Assembly (NCBI GenBank): GCA_947650285.1
Contig: CANTFL010001192.1
Location: 124,001-188,000, forward strand
Length of the DNA stretch: 64,000 nt
Direction: 5' to 3'
Source: Hyaloperonospora brassicae
Taxonomy: Eukaryota > Oomycota > Peronosporomycetes > Peronosporales > Peronosporaceae
Part shown: piece by piece, positions 47,074 through 56,892 of the stretch
Numbering within the stretch: the first letter of the stretch is position 1
How the letters are laid out: every line of letters begins with the position of its first letter
The notes under the pieces: model-generated
What the model was told of the DNA's origin: nothing
The model's input: only the letters and a program-made list of their open reading frames with translations
Databases searched by the model: none
Made by a program: the position numbers and the translations under genes

Positions 47074-48584
47074 CTACTGAGGAATTCCTTTCTTAAGCAT
47101 GTGGAGACTTTTTCCCTCGACGTCTTCTGACTGTGGCTGTGCAACCACAGTCAGGAACCGATCCTCTACGGTCGACTCTCCAGTCGACATAGGATGTCCA
47201 TATTGCCCTTTGAAGGCAACAGGTTTCTTTTGTCTACGATGCTGCCCACTAGGCATGCATCCATGTCCCGGTCCACTCGGCTTCTTCGAGTGGTGGACCT
47301 TTGGCGCTGCCAGTAATCTGTACAGCCGCCGGGAGCTTTCTCCACAGTGAAGTGATCAAATACACTGTGATCTTGTGCAGTCGTGCTAACGACCGTACCG
47401 CAAGTGAGTCCATCGCACTCACTAGCAGTACATCCACACGCTTGTGGACGATCCATGAAGTTCATCAGATGGCCATCTGATGAACAAGCGGCAGGTATCT
47501 TCACGGCCCGATGCTGCCAGCTCACCCTTGGATTGTATTTTCTGAGCCAAGGTAATCCCAGGATGACATCAAATTTGTCTTCCAGATCCAGTACGATGAA
47601 GTCATCATCGTACTGTTCGTCTTCTAACGTGTAGTGGATTCCGTCTACACGCTTCTTAACAGTGATCGATGCTTTTGTCGCTAGACACACCGTCCTTATT
47701 GTTATAGGGGATCTCCCGCTTCACGAAAATGATACTTCCAGCCTCTTGTGACTTTCGACGAATAAAGTTGCTTGACGTCCCACAGTCAACTAGGGCGCGA
47801 AACGACAAATCATTTGTCACTTCCAATGTTAAGGTTACGAAGGGCAACTCATCATCAGGTGCGGAGACACACAATGAGTGCGTGTCTGGAGCAACTTTCG
47901 TCAAGAGATTTGCAAATTCTCCTGAGATTGACGGATTAGTATGGCGCTCCGACGCTACTGAACCCAGCCATTTTTGATGGTCCGCTTCGCCGTTGCGGAT
48001 TCGCAACAGCGTTGGACCCACGTTCATTGTCCTTTCTGGCGAATGGTCGTCCATTTCGCTCAGTACTGTTTGGTACTGGGAGTGGAGCACTACACTCGTA
48101 TGCGTAGTGCCCTAACTTCTGACAGCTATTGCAGAAGTGCAATCGCTTGTTGTTTGAAGAGCGAGGTCTCTCGCTCTCAACATAACAGAGGTCCATTGGT
48201 CCTGGACCTCCGGTTTCTTGTCGTCTAGGTGGACGATAAGAGCTCGAGCTAGCATGAGCCTCTATCATGCTGAAGTCCTACTGTTCAAACTAAGATCGCT
48301 TCTTCAAGCGTATCCAGATCCAATCAGAACAGGTGGCTCCTGACGGGGCCGTCTGCGAGCTCTTGCATGAACACCGTAATCAACGTGTGTTCATGTACTG
48401 GGTTGAAAGTTACAACACTCGCGAGGCGTCGTATATGTTGTGCGTAAGCGTGCACATCACGCTTACCCTGCTTGAGTTTCAGGAGCTCAGAACGAGCCCT
48501 GAACTCAGCTCGTGGCGGCTCAAACGTTTGTCTGAGCCGGGACTTGAAGTCATCTAGCGACCTAAAAGCATATGGGTTGCTCAT
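47074..48584 (-). pseudogene. Gag 3' part, zinc knuckle and protease of copy Y
   Basis: In order from 48584 down: the capsid-like segment FKSRLRQTFEPPRAEFRARS; zinc knuckle CNSCQKLGHYAYEC near 48150-48110; protease ALVDCGTSSNFIRR near 47790 with the D-C-G form of the active site; and EDEQYDDDFIVLDLEDKFDVILGLPWLRKYN near 47600. The last position is open in this copy, whereas the other two copies have TAA. Shared stops remain around 48290-48320. Confidence 0.72.
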
Positions 48585-49046
48585 CTATATCCCTAAGGCG
48601 TAAGTCTCGGCACGTCCGCCCAGTGGGTTGAGGTAAATGTCAGTTTCATTTGCTCATCGTCGTTTTCAACGTCCCTTTCTGGCTCTGTCTAGTTCGATGA
48701 ACTACAATAACAGGAAATATTCCTCGAATCCTCTGTACTTAGATCTCGACCTTCAAGATTTCGTTACGACGCGTGTGTGTCGTCCCACTTACAGCAGCAT
48801 TTAATTATTGCTGTCTCACGGCTCTGTCTGTTGAGCACCGAGCTATCTCAACTGCTCGGACTGTTGAGAGCCTTGCTGGTGAAGCAAGGCTACTTCCTCT
48901 CTTTCGGCCACAAGTTCATTTTGAATGAACTTGGCTATAGCGGCATGTTGTTGGTCTCAGTTGAGAGTCGCCAATATGGCGCTAATAGCGACCTCGCCTA
49001 CGGTAGTACTCATACGTCTTACCGCACTCCATTTGATGTCACTTAA
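48585..49046 (-). pseudogene. Gag N-terminal remnant of the older copy (O)
   Basis: Homology to young gag continues in the same direction (QQGSQ-type coiled coil at 48800-48900, and NELGYS/YGANSD complement near 48920-48990), but identity drops sharply at about 48580 and stops at about 49046. This is the second junction of young with old sequence, the counterpart of the junction near 37515. Confidence 0.65.
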
Positions 49047-49822
49047 GGTGTGGTGGACTGGTGATCGCTATTTTGAGTAGTCGATCTCAACTGTTCACCT
49101 GCGCCCGGACGAACGACTAACGGAGGGGGTACTCCGATTCCGTGTTCTTAATAGCCTTCCCCGCCTTGTGTACCCGCCGGTGGGTCGGGTTGCACTCTTC
49201 CAGGTGGACCCGTGTCAATGGAAAACTTGACCTTGTTCGCGGAGGGGTCGAGGTTTGTTCTCGGTGTGGAAGTCTTTACACCGCGATCGGGGTTGACGTA
49301 ACCTTGCAAAATTTTTCACGAGATCACTTGTATACTTGTAGGGTGAACGATATGAGTCACCCTGATCTGAAACAGATCGTCTTGTCCAAAATATAGATGT
49401 TGATTTGTGAGCCTTTTGACCACTTGAGCCGTCTCGCGATCTTGGGTACTTAACCACAAAAGGTTTACTGCGTCCAGTTGCAGTTGGAGTTTTGTTTGAT
49501 AGTTCTTGATCCCTAGCCAAACAATCCAGAGATATCACTTGATTAAAGTATGTGCCTTTCATTGACGTCAGGTGACCAGTGATTCACTCGGAGGAGAAGT
49601 CGACACGTGTACTTTGAAGCAAATTGAACTATTTATTGCTAACTAATCAAACCCAACAACCCTATCCCTATCTCCATGTCTTAGACATCGCAGTCCCCGC
49701 GTCGTTCCCGCTAGAATGTATCAACCTTGTACTAGCGTGGCACACACCTGATCTACTTGTCCGATCACAGTAGCCTTTCTGGTCGCCGATCGTATGGTGT
49801 AACCCACCCTAACCTGATCGCG
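49047..49822. other. Unassigned, probably decayed repeat sequence
   Basis: No gene was recognised. A 115-codon minus frame (49562-49215) has no motif. The pyrimidine-rich stretch near 49640-49680 (ACCCTATCCCTATCTCC) resembles old LTR or leader sequence. Confidence 0.35.
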
Positions 49823-50206
49823 TCACACACCTGATAACTGATCACGATCTCGATCACCACCCTGATCGCGATCGCCTTGCTGATCGCGGTTTCCTTCTTG
49901 ATCGACTGATCGCCAGTGCAATCGCCCCCATGACAATAACACCATCTCCATTAATCGTACCATTCGCCCGTCATACTTTAGCCCGATATCACACGTTCCA
50001 TCCTGTCTGATCTGCTGTCCGGTTCTTTCTAACCGTCCATTGGACGTGATCCGACCAGTTGTGGGACCGGCGTTGCCAACCGTCTGCCAAGTCCGATGTA
50101 ACTTAAGTACGAACCCTTCTTGAATCGCAAATTTCACTTGTCGCTTTACCACAAAGTGGTAATAGCCATCACGCGTGACGTGAAAGCTTTCTTCGTTACC
50201 CAACAT
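49823..50206 (-). pseudogene. Gag N-terminus of a third, related element (E)
   Basis: Begins MLGNEESFHVTRDGYYHFVV, which aligns in layout with the young gag start (MLDGEETVYATHEGFTHFID). It lies about 55 bp inside the LTR at 50262-50722. The C-terminal part is a run of charged repeats (RDQEGNRDQQGDRDQGGDRD) caused by GATC-rich DNA at 49836-49910. The rest of the element is missing. Confidence 0.55.
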
Positions 50207-50261
50207 GTTGATGTTGAATGAGATGATTGTGGTCGTTAGACGGAATACAAAATTCTACTAG

Positions 50262-50722
50262 GTGTAACGAGGCACGCTCTTACCAGATGACTGGTAAGAT
50301 CTTGTGAAACCAAACACACGGCTGCGTACTTACGACGTCACGTGAACGTGGAGTGAGGAAGCGCGAGGAAGTAAACAGAACTAGAATGCTCTGTTTAAAG
50401 GGGAAAATAGAGATGTGTTGAAAATCGTTTTTTATAATAAAGCATCTTTGTCTTCATCTAACTAAGTTAAATACAATCTTCTATGTGGGTTTCTTGCTCA
50501 CCACCCATTGCGCGCGTCTAGAAGCGATTGGTGGTTAATTTAGCTGATGTACCGTGTACATCAACCAAGAAGTGGAGCAACTACGATTATTACCCTCGGA
50601 GGTAAAAATTCGTCAACATTACCTCTTTTCAAGTAATGTCAATTGAATATTATTTATTTAGATAATATTTAAAATTTGATACATTCGTATTGACTTTTAC
50701 GCAACGGGCTCACCCCGTTCTA
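50262..50722 (-). repeat. LTR of element E
   Basis: Reversed LTR of about 460 bp. The outer end (50722) reads TAGAACGGGGTGAGCCCGTT on the minus strand, the counterpart of TGTAACGGGGCAGCCCGTTA. The inner end is TGTAACGAGGCACG on the plus strand. It shares the core CACCACCCATTGCGCGCGTC with the young family but is otherwise much diverged, so it is a sister lineage. Confidence 0.65.
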
Positions 50723-51636
50723 ACTGACGGTGGGAGCAGCAGGAGTAATTTTGTACACCGTGATGATAAAAAACATAGATCAGTCTTCTACTCAGATTGT
50801 CGATTTTAGCGTCATATCGTTGTAGACTACCAGAAATAGCTCTTTCTCATGTCATGACTTTGACAAATAGGGCGAAGCGGTTTATGGAGATGCGCTGATC
50901 GTCGAACTCGTTAAGGTAAACACATTTCGTGTGCTGAGGCCCACGCATCTGGTAACTTAAACGCAGGGTGTAGTTCTAGAGTGGCCTTTGTCATACCACG
51001 TCATGTTTGTGGATACGGCTAGGTCTTTATACTCTTGTGTCGCAGCAGAAAGTCAACGTCGAAGCTGCCAAAATATCGCAACAAGGAGCAGCAAATAGGA
51101 AATCATAGAGTGTTGCTCTCTAATTTTAAGCTTCTGAAAACGACACCGGTTTGTGTGCGCCTGATATCGTGAATCGATAATTGATGAAGGCTAGAGTCTG
51201 CTCTTGAACAAACAAGTATCAGACTCACACGAGTACAGTCTGCAAGAAACAGATCCTCATGCTTTAACAAGTTGTTGTTATCTAATACCGACTACCGCAC
51301 TAGCGATATATGCCTTGTATATCAAGGAGTCGAGCAACTGTTCGTCGGTTCTTTAGCGAATTACTATGTATCAACGTCGAGACATGAACCTACGTTTTGT
51401 TGTCTTTACCCCAATTGCGTGATCACGAGAGCGTGATCAGCTACGGTGTAGTTCGTCCGTACCAGACGGAATACTGTAGCAATCAAATCAAGCAAGTCTT
51501 CAAAACGCTTTCGCTGCTAAGTGGGGTATCGAATGCTACGTGGGGTGACGGGGGAGTCGCTTTTACAGCGCGACAAATTAATAGAATAGTGCGCCGGCGC
51601 GAAAGAAGGATGCGTGTGGATAAGGTTGCGGCTGCA
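50723..51636. other. Region without a recognised gene
   Basis: A/T-rich sequence between element E and the full-length element. No domain-bearing frame, RNA gene or clear repeat was seen. Confidence 0.4.
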
Positions 51637-51641
51637 AAATG

Positions 51642-52055
51642 TGTATCGGGGCAGCCCGTTACATGGAAATTGTCCTTTGAAGAGATAATGACAATAAAGA
51701 ATATTAAGTTGAATATTCTTTTAACAATATCACCAATAGTGGTGATATTGAAGGGTCGACCAAAGAGTCTGTTCATTGGTTGATATCTTGATGATATCAA
51801 CCCACCAATCGCCGCAAGACGCGCGCAATGAGTGGTGAGTAGACGTTGCCATACATTCATCCAGATTAGCATAATTAAGTTAAGTCAAACAGAGAGACAG
51901 TGGTTAAAGATTTGATTATATTAATATAAGAGTTCTGTTTTTACCTAAGACAGTGTTGCCTCTGTCTTACCTACCGCTTCCTCGGTTGCCTCGTGTACGC
52001 TTGCCGGTGCACGATACCCTTGCGTTAAGTTCACGCAAGGGTGTGCCCCGTTGCA
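51642..52055 (+). repeat. 5' LTR of copy C
   Basis: 414 bp, TGTATCGGGG...CCCCGTTGCA, followed by CCTGGCAGCAATTTG as probable primer-binding region. Internal stems include CAATATCACC...GGTGATATTG and GTTGATATC...GATATCAAC. Confidence 0.9.
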
Positions 52056-52105
52056 CCTGGCAGCAATTTGTAGTCCTTCCAGCGACCACAACTACATCAT
52101 CCAAT

Positions 52106-53276
52106 ATGAACATGTTGGATGGTGAGGAGACCGTTTACGCCACACATGAGGGGTTTACCCATTTTATTGACATCGAATGGGGTGCGGTAGAACGAATGAG
52201 TTCTACCGTAGGAGAGTTCGCCATTAGCGCCATGTTGGATTCTCTAGACAGAGACCAACAACATGCCGCTATAGCCAAGTTCATTCAAAATGAACTTGTC
52301 GCTGAAAGGGAGAAAGTAGCCTTGCTTCAACAGCAAGGCTCTCAACAGGCCGAGCTGTTGAGAGAACTCGGTGCTCAACAGACAGAGCTGTTGAGACAGC
52401 AGCAATTCCATGCTGCTGTGGGCGGGACGACACATTCGCGTCGTCCCGAGGTCATGAAGGTTGACATCTCCAAGTACAGTGGAGTCACGGAGGACTCCCT
52501 GTTATTGTAGTTCGTCGAACTCGACAGAGACTTGAAAGCACGTCGTGTCGACGATGAGGAAATGAACCTTACATTTGCCATAACCCACTTGGCAGGACGT
52601 GCCAAAACTTGGTCCCTGGGGCTCGAGAGTAGCGACCCACATGTGTTTAGGTCGCTAGATGACTTCAAGGCCCGGCTTAGACAAACGTTTGAGCCGCCAC
52701 GAGCTGAGTTCAGGGCTCGTTCTGAGCTCCTGAAACTCAAGCAGGGTAAGCGTGATGTGCACGCTTACGCACAACATATAAGACTCTTAGCGAGAAGTAT
52801 AACTGCCAACCCAGTTCATGAACACACGTTGATTACGGTGTTCATGCAAGAGCTCGCAGACGGCCCCGTCAGGAGCCACCTGTTCTGATTGGAGCTGGAT
52901 ACGCTTGAAGAAGCGATCTTAGTTTGAACAGTAGGACTTCAGCATGATAGAGGCTCATGCTAGCTCGAGCTCTTATCGTCCACCTAGACGACAAGAGATC
53001 GGAGGTCCAGGACCAATGGACCTCTGTTATGTTGAGAGCGAGAGACCTCGCTCTTCAAACAACAAGCGATTGCACTTCTGCAATCGCTGTCAGAAGTTAG
53101 GGCACTACGCATACGAGTGTAGTGCTCCACTCCCAGTACCAAACAGTACTGAGCGAAATGGACGACCATTCGCCAGAAAGGACAATGAACGTGGGTCCAA
53201 CGCTGTTGCGAATCCGCAACGGCGAAGCGGACCATCAAAAATGGCTGGGTTCAGTAGCTTCGGAGCGCCATACTAA
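52106..53276 (+). pseudogene. gag: Gag of copy C, interrupted by stops shared with copy Y
   Basis: ATG 52106 opens MNMLDGEETVYATHEGFTHF, then coiled coil (QQGSQQAELLRELGAQQTEL) up to TAG at 52508-52510. After one in-frame stop the capsid-like part continues (FAITHLAGRAKTWSLGLES, DFKARLRQTFEPPRAEFRAR) to TGA at 52886-52888. A frame change follows, then the zinc knuckle CNRCQKLGHYAYEC and the end at 53276. Either Gag is supplied in trans or these stops are read through. Confidence 0.8.
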
Positions 53277-54200
53277 TCCGTCAATCTCAGGAGAATTTGC
53301 AAATCTCTTGACGAAAGTTGCTCCAGACACGCACTCATTGTGTGTCTCTGCACCTGGTGATGACGTTTCGCTCATCAACATGAAGTTGGAAGCGACAAAT
53401 GATTTGTCGCTTCGTGCCCTAGTAGACTGTAGGGCGTCGAACAACTTTGTTCGACGCCAGTTACTAGAGGGTCGTAGGCTCAAGTTCGTTGAGCGCTACA
53501 TTCCCCTCACAAGGATGACGGTGCGCCTTGCAATAGGCGCATCGATTACCGTTAAGAAACGTGTAGTAGGAATCCACTACACGTTAGAAGACAAACAGTA
53601 AGATGATGACTTCATCGTACTAGATCTGGATGACAAATTTGATGTCATCCTGGGATTACCTTGGCTCAGAAAATACAATCCAAGGGTGAGCTGGCAGCAT
53701 CGGGCCGTGAAGATACCTGCCGCTTGTTCATCAGATGGCCATCTGGTGAACTTCATGGATCGTCCACAAGCGTGTGGATGTACTGCTAGTGAGTGCGATG
53801 GACTCACTTGCGGTACGGTCGTTAGCACGACTGCACAAGATCACAGTGTATTTGATCACTTCACTGTGGAGAAAGCTCCCGGCGGCTGTACAGATTACTG
53901 GCAGCGCCAAAGGTCCACCACTCGAAGAAGCCGAGTGGACCGGGACATGGATGCATGCCTAGTGGGCAGCATCGTAGACAAAAGAAACCTGTTGCCTTCA
54001 AAGGGCAATATGGACATCCAATGTCGACTGGAGAGTCGACCGTAGAGGATCGATGCCTGACTGTGGTTGTACAGCCACAGTCAGAAGACGTCGATAAAAA
54101 GTCTCCACATGCTTAAGAAAGGAATTCCTCAGTAGTTACTGTCTGAGAAATTTGGATCTCAACAAGCTGAGTGGACAATCCCTCAGCAGCATGTGAGAGC
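53277..54200 (+). pseudogene. Protease and linker of copy C
   Basis: Retropepsin-like LSLRALVDCRASNNFVRR near 53415-53462, TAA at 53599-53601 after LEDKQ, then FDVILGLPWLRKYNPRVSWQ and a linker with Cys pairs (ACGCTASECDGLTC). The residue after DC in the active site is Arg in copies A and C but Gly in the inverted copy, so the protease is probably inactive here. Confidence 0.65.
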
Positions 54201-54225
54201 AAGTTCCTAGGAAGAAACCAAGACG

Positions 54226-56892
54226 TTGAACTTCTTGGTCAATGACGGATCAAGCGTTGGGGCTTATACGCTTGGTATTATTGTGCCTCCGAAGTTAACT
54301 TCGGAGATAACTCAATTGCCAAATCTAGAATCAAAACGGTTCTTGCGTGATCTGCGTAGTGGCAAAGGCAAGCAGATCTGCATACTCGTCACAGAGGATG
54401 GGTATGTAGCCGATATTCGGTCGGCCACAGTATTTGCTGAGAACGAACGGGTTCTCAGCAGCTCATCGATGGACGAAAGTGTCCTCGATGAGAAGACTCG
54501 GATTGAGCGATACGCGTCCCAATCCTGGGAGTCACTTCAGGCAAATCCTTTGTATAAGGATTTGATCGAATTCAGGGATGTGTTCCCTGAATCCGTACCG
54601 TGCGAGTTGCCTAAGGACAAAGGCACTCGACACGAGATCGAGCTCAAAACGGGCTCGAAGTATTGTGTCATGAAGCAGTGGCCACTGCCTCGTGAACAAG
54701 TACTAGCGATCGACAAGTTCTTTGCCGATCGCTTAGCAGCGGGCCATGTGAGGGAATCAACATTCCCTCACAGCTCTCCGACCTTCTGTGTGCGAAAGGC
54801 CACAGGAGGGTGGCGGATAGTGCACGCATTCAACAAATTGAATGCTGCAACGGTACCGGCTCAGACGCCGATATCGAGGAAGGACGTCATCATAGATGGT
54901 ATATCAAAGAGTACCCTCTTTTCGTCCATGGTTCTGATGGATGGATTCTATCAGATCCTCATGCGTGAACGAAATATCCCGTTCACGGCAGTGATAAATA
55001 CCAGCGGGATGCTGTGGGAGTGGCTAGTTATGCCACAGGGACTAATCAATGCCCCCGCAACATTCAACAGATGTGTCACAAATCTGTTGAGACTGGTGCG
55101 TGATTTTGCGCCGAGTTACTTCGACGATGTGTTCGTCCATAGCCGGGCTATGGACGGAAAGACGGACGTTGAAGTTTATAGAACTCACGTTCGTCAGGTT
55201 CTTCAACTTATGCGCAAGCATAAGTTGTACGCCAACCTCAAGAAGTGTATATTCGCGGCTAGCGAAATACCACTTCTTGGGTGCATCGTGGGTAAACACG
55301 GCGTACGCCCTGATCCCGAAAAGATCAAGGCGATCACCGACTGGCCAGTGCCAGTCGATGTCATGGGACTAAGGAAGTTCCTTGGCCTAGCGGCGTACTT
55401 GCACAAGTACTCGCGCAACTACGCCGAGATGACTGTTCATCTTTCTTGTTTACTCAAAAAAAATGTAAAATGGTCATGGAACGCTACGTGCCAGCGTTCC
55501 AATGAAGGTATCAAGCGAAGCTTGATGCAATCGCCGATCTTGGCGATTGCAGATCAGGACAGACCATTTCATGTGGTCTGTGACGCCAGCGATTTCGCAA
55601 TCGGCTGTGCGTTAATGCAGTTCGATGCAGATGGCGCGGAGCGCGTCATCTGTTATCAGTCGCGTCAGCTGCAAGCAGCTGAGCGTAATTACCCAGTGCA
55701 TGACAAGGAACTACTTGCCATGAAATACGCACTGGATAAGTTTCGTGTTCATCTCTTGGGAGATAGACCGTTTGTTGTCTATACGGACCATGCGTCACTA
55801 CGCACGGCCGTAACCAGCCCACACCTTTCGCAAAGGATGGCGAGGTGGATGTCTTTCTTCGCGGAGTATAACTTCTCCGTGGAGTATAAACCAGGACGAC
55901 TCAATGTCGTCGCTGATGCGCTTTCGCGCCGGCCCGATTTCGAGCCGGACGCACAATCCAACAGTGAGGATAAGCCCACTGTTGCGACACTATCAGTCAG
56001 TGTCCCGTCGTCAAGTTTACTTGACGACGTACGACAGGGATCCGCAGAAGATAAGGATCTTCTGCGATTAATGGATCATCTGTTGAATCCATCAAGTAAA
56101 TCATTTAAAGATCTACCGGCTTTGTACCGATCCTCATCGGATCGGTACAGTACACGCAACGGATTGCTGTACTATACAGCTGTTGCCGACGACACGCCTC
56201 GTGTCGTCGTACCCGATCATCATGATTTGCGGTTGCGCATCATGTACGAGTGTCACGATGCCCCAACAAGCGGCCATCGTGGAAGGGAAAAGACTTACCT
56301 CACGGTAAGTCGCGACTTTTACTGGCCCCGCCAGTATCAGTTTGTTCGCAGGTACATACGTGCTTGCGAGGTTTGTCAATGGGTGAAGCCTAGTTCTTCA
56401 TCCCGTGCGCCATTGCAACCTCTGCCTGTTCCGGCAGAGTGCTGGCAGTCCGTTTCAATGGACTTCGTCTTCGGTTTTCCCGAAGACGCTCACAAGAATA
56501 ATGGTATTCTTGTGTTTGTTGACCGATTCAGCAAGATGGTGCATCTTGCTGCTGTCCCTGAGTCAATCAAGGCCCAAGGTTGTGCTCGTGTCTTTCTAGA
56601 CACGGTCTTTAGACTCCACGGGTTACCCCGTGAACTCGTATCCGACCGTGACCCTCGGTTCACAGCGGAATTTTGGCAAACCGTGTTCCGTACTCTCGGA
56701 ACACGATGGAAGATGTCCACTTCTGACCATCCAGAAACAGATGGTCAGACGGAACGTGCGAACCGTGTCCTCGAAGAGATCCTTCGAGGATATGTCCACT
56801 CGTTTCGAGTTGGAGCGAATTCCTACCCATGGTGGAATTCGCCATCAATAATTCGGTGCATGCTTCCACACAGCACACACCGTTTTACGTGA
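54226..56892 (+). CDS. pol: Pol polyprotein (RT, RNase H, integrase) of copy C
   Basis: 888-codon open frame. It begins inside a longer frame without an ATG (TTG at 54226), so in life it would be a fusion downstream of Gag/protease. RT has GWRIVHAFNKLN, MDGFYQI, PQGLINAPATFNR and YFDD (about residues 298-301). RNase H has VVCDASDFAIGCALMQFD (Asp near 453), the EL of DKELLAMKYALDKF and YTDHASL. Integrase has the H-H-C-C domain (GHRGREKTYL about 683, CEVCQ about 712), then D in MDFVFGF (745), D in SDRDPRF and E in ETDGQTERANRVLEE. It ends prematurely because the frame shifts at the palindrome near 56815-56842. Confidence 0.9.
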   Translation: MNFLVNDGSSVGAYTLGIIVPPKLTSEITQLPNLESKRFLRDLRSGKGKQICILVTEDGYVADIRSATVFAENERVLSSSSMDESVLDEKTRIERYASQSWESLQANPLYKDLIEFRDVFPESVPCELPKDKGTRHEIELKTGSKYCVMKQWPLPREQVLAIDKFFADRLAAGHVRESTFPHSSPTFCVRKATGGWRIVHAFNKLNAATVPAQTPISRKDVIIDGISKSTLFSSMVLMDGFYQILMRERNIPFTAVINTSGMLWEWLVMPQGLINAPATFNRCVTNLLRLVRDFAPSYFDDVFVHSRAMDGKTDVEVYRTHVRQVLQLMRKHKLYANLKKCIFAASEIPLLGCIVGKHGVRPDPEKIKAITDWPVPVDVMGLRKFLGLAAYLHKYSRNYAEMTVHLSCLLKKNVKWSWNATCQRSNEGIKRSLMQSPILAIADQDRPFHVVCDASDFAIGCALMQFDADGAERVICYQSRQLQAAERNYPVHDKELLAMKYALDKFRVHLLGDRPFVVYTDHASLRTAVTSPHLSQRMARWMSFFAEYNFSVEYKPGRLNVVADALSRRPDFEPDAQSNSEDKPTVATLSVSVPSSSLLDDVRQGSAEDKDLLRLMDHLLNPSSKSFKDLPALYRSSSDRYSTRNGLLYYTAVADDTPRVVVPDHHDLRLRIMYECHDAPTSGHRGREKTYLTVSRDFYWPRQYQFVRRYIRACEVCQWVKPSSSSRAPLQPLPVPAECWQSVSMDFVFGFPEDAHKNNGILVFVDRFSKMVHLAAVPESIKAQGCARVFLDTVFRLHGLPRELVSDRDPRFTAEFWQTVFRTLGTRWKMSTSDHPETDGQTERANRVLEEILRGYVHSFRVGANSYPWWNSPSIIRCMLPHSTHRFT

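Noticed and set aside
50262..50722. 5' LTR of the older copy O
   Set aside because: It is more different from O's 3' LTR than that LTR is from the young family, so it was assigned to a separate element E.
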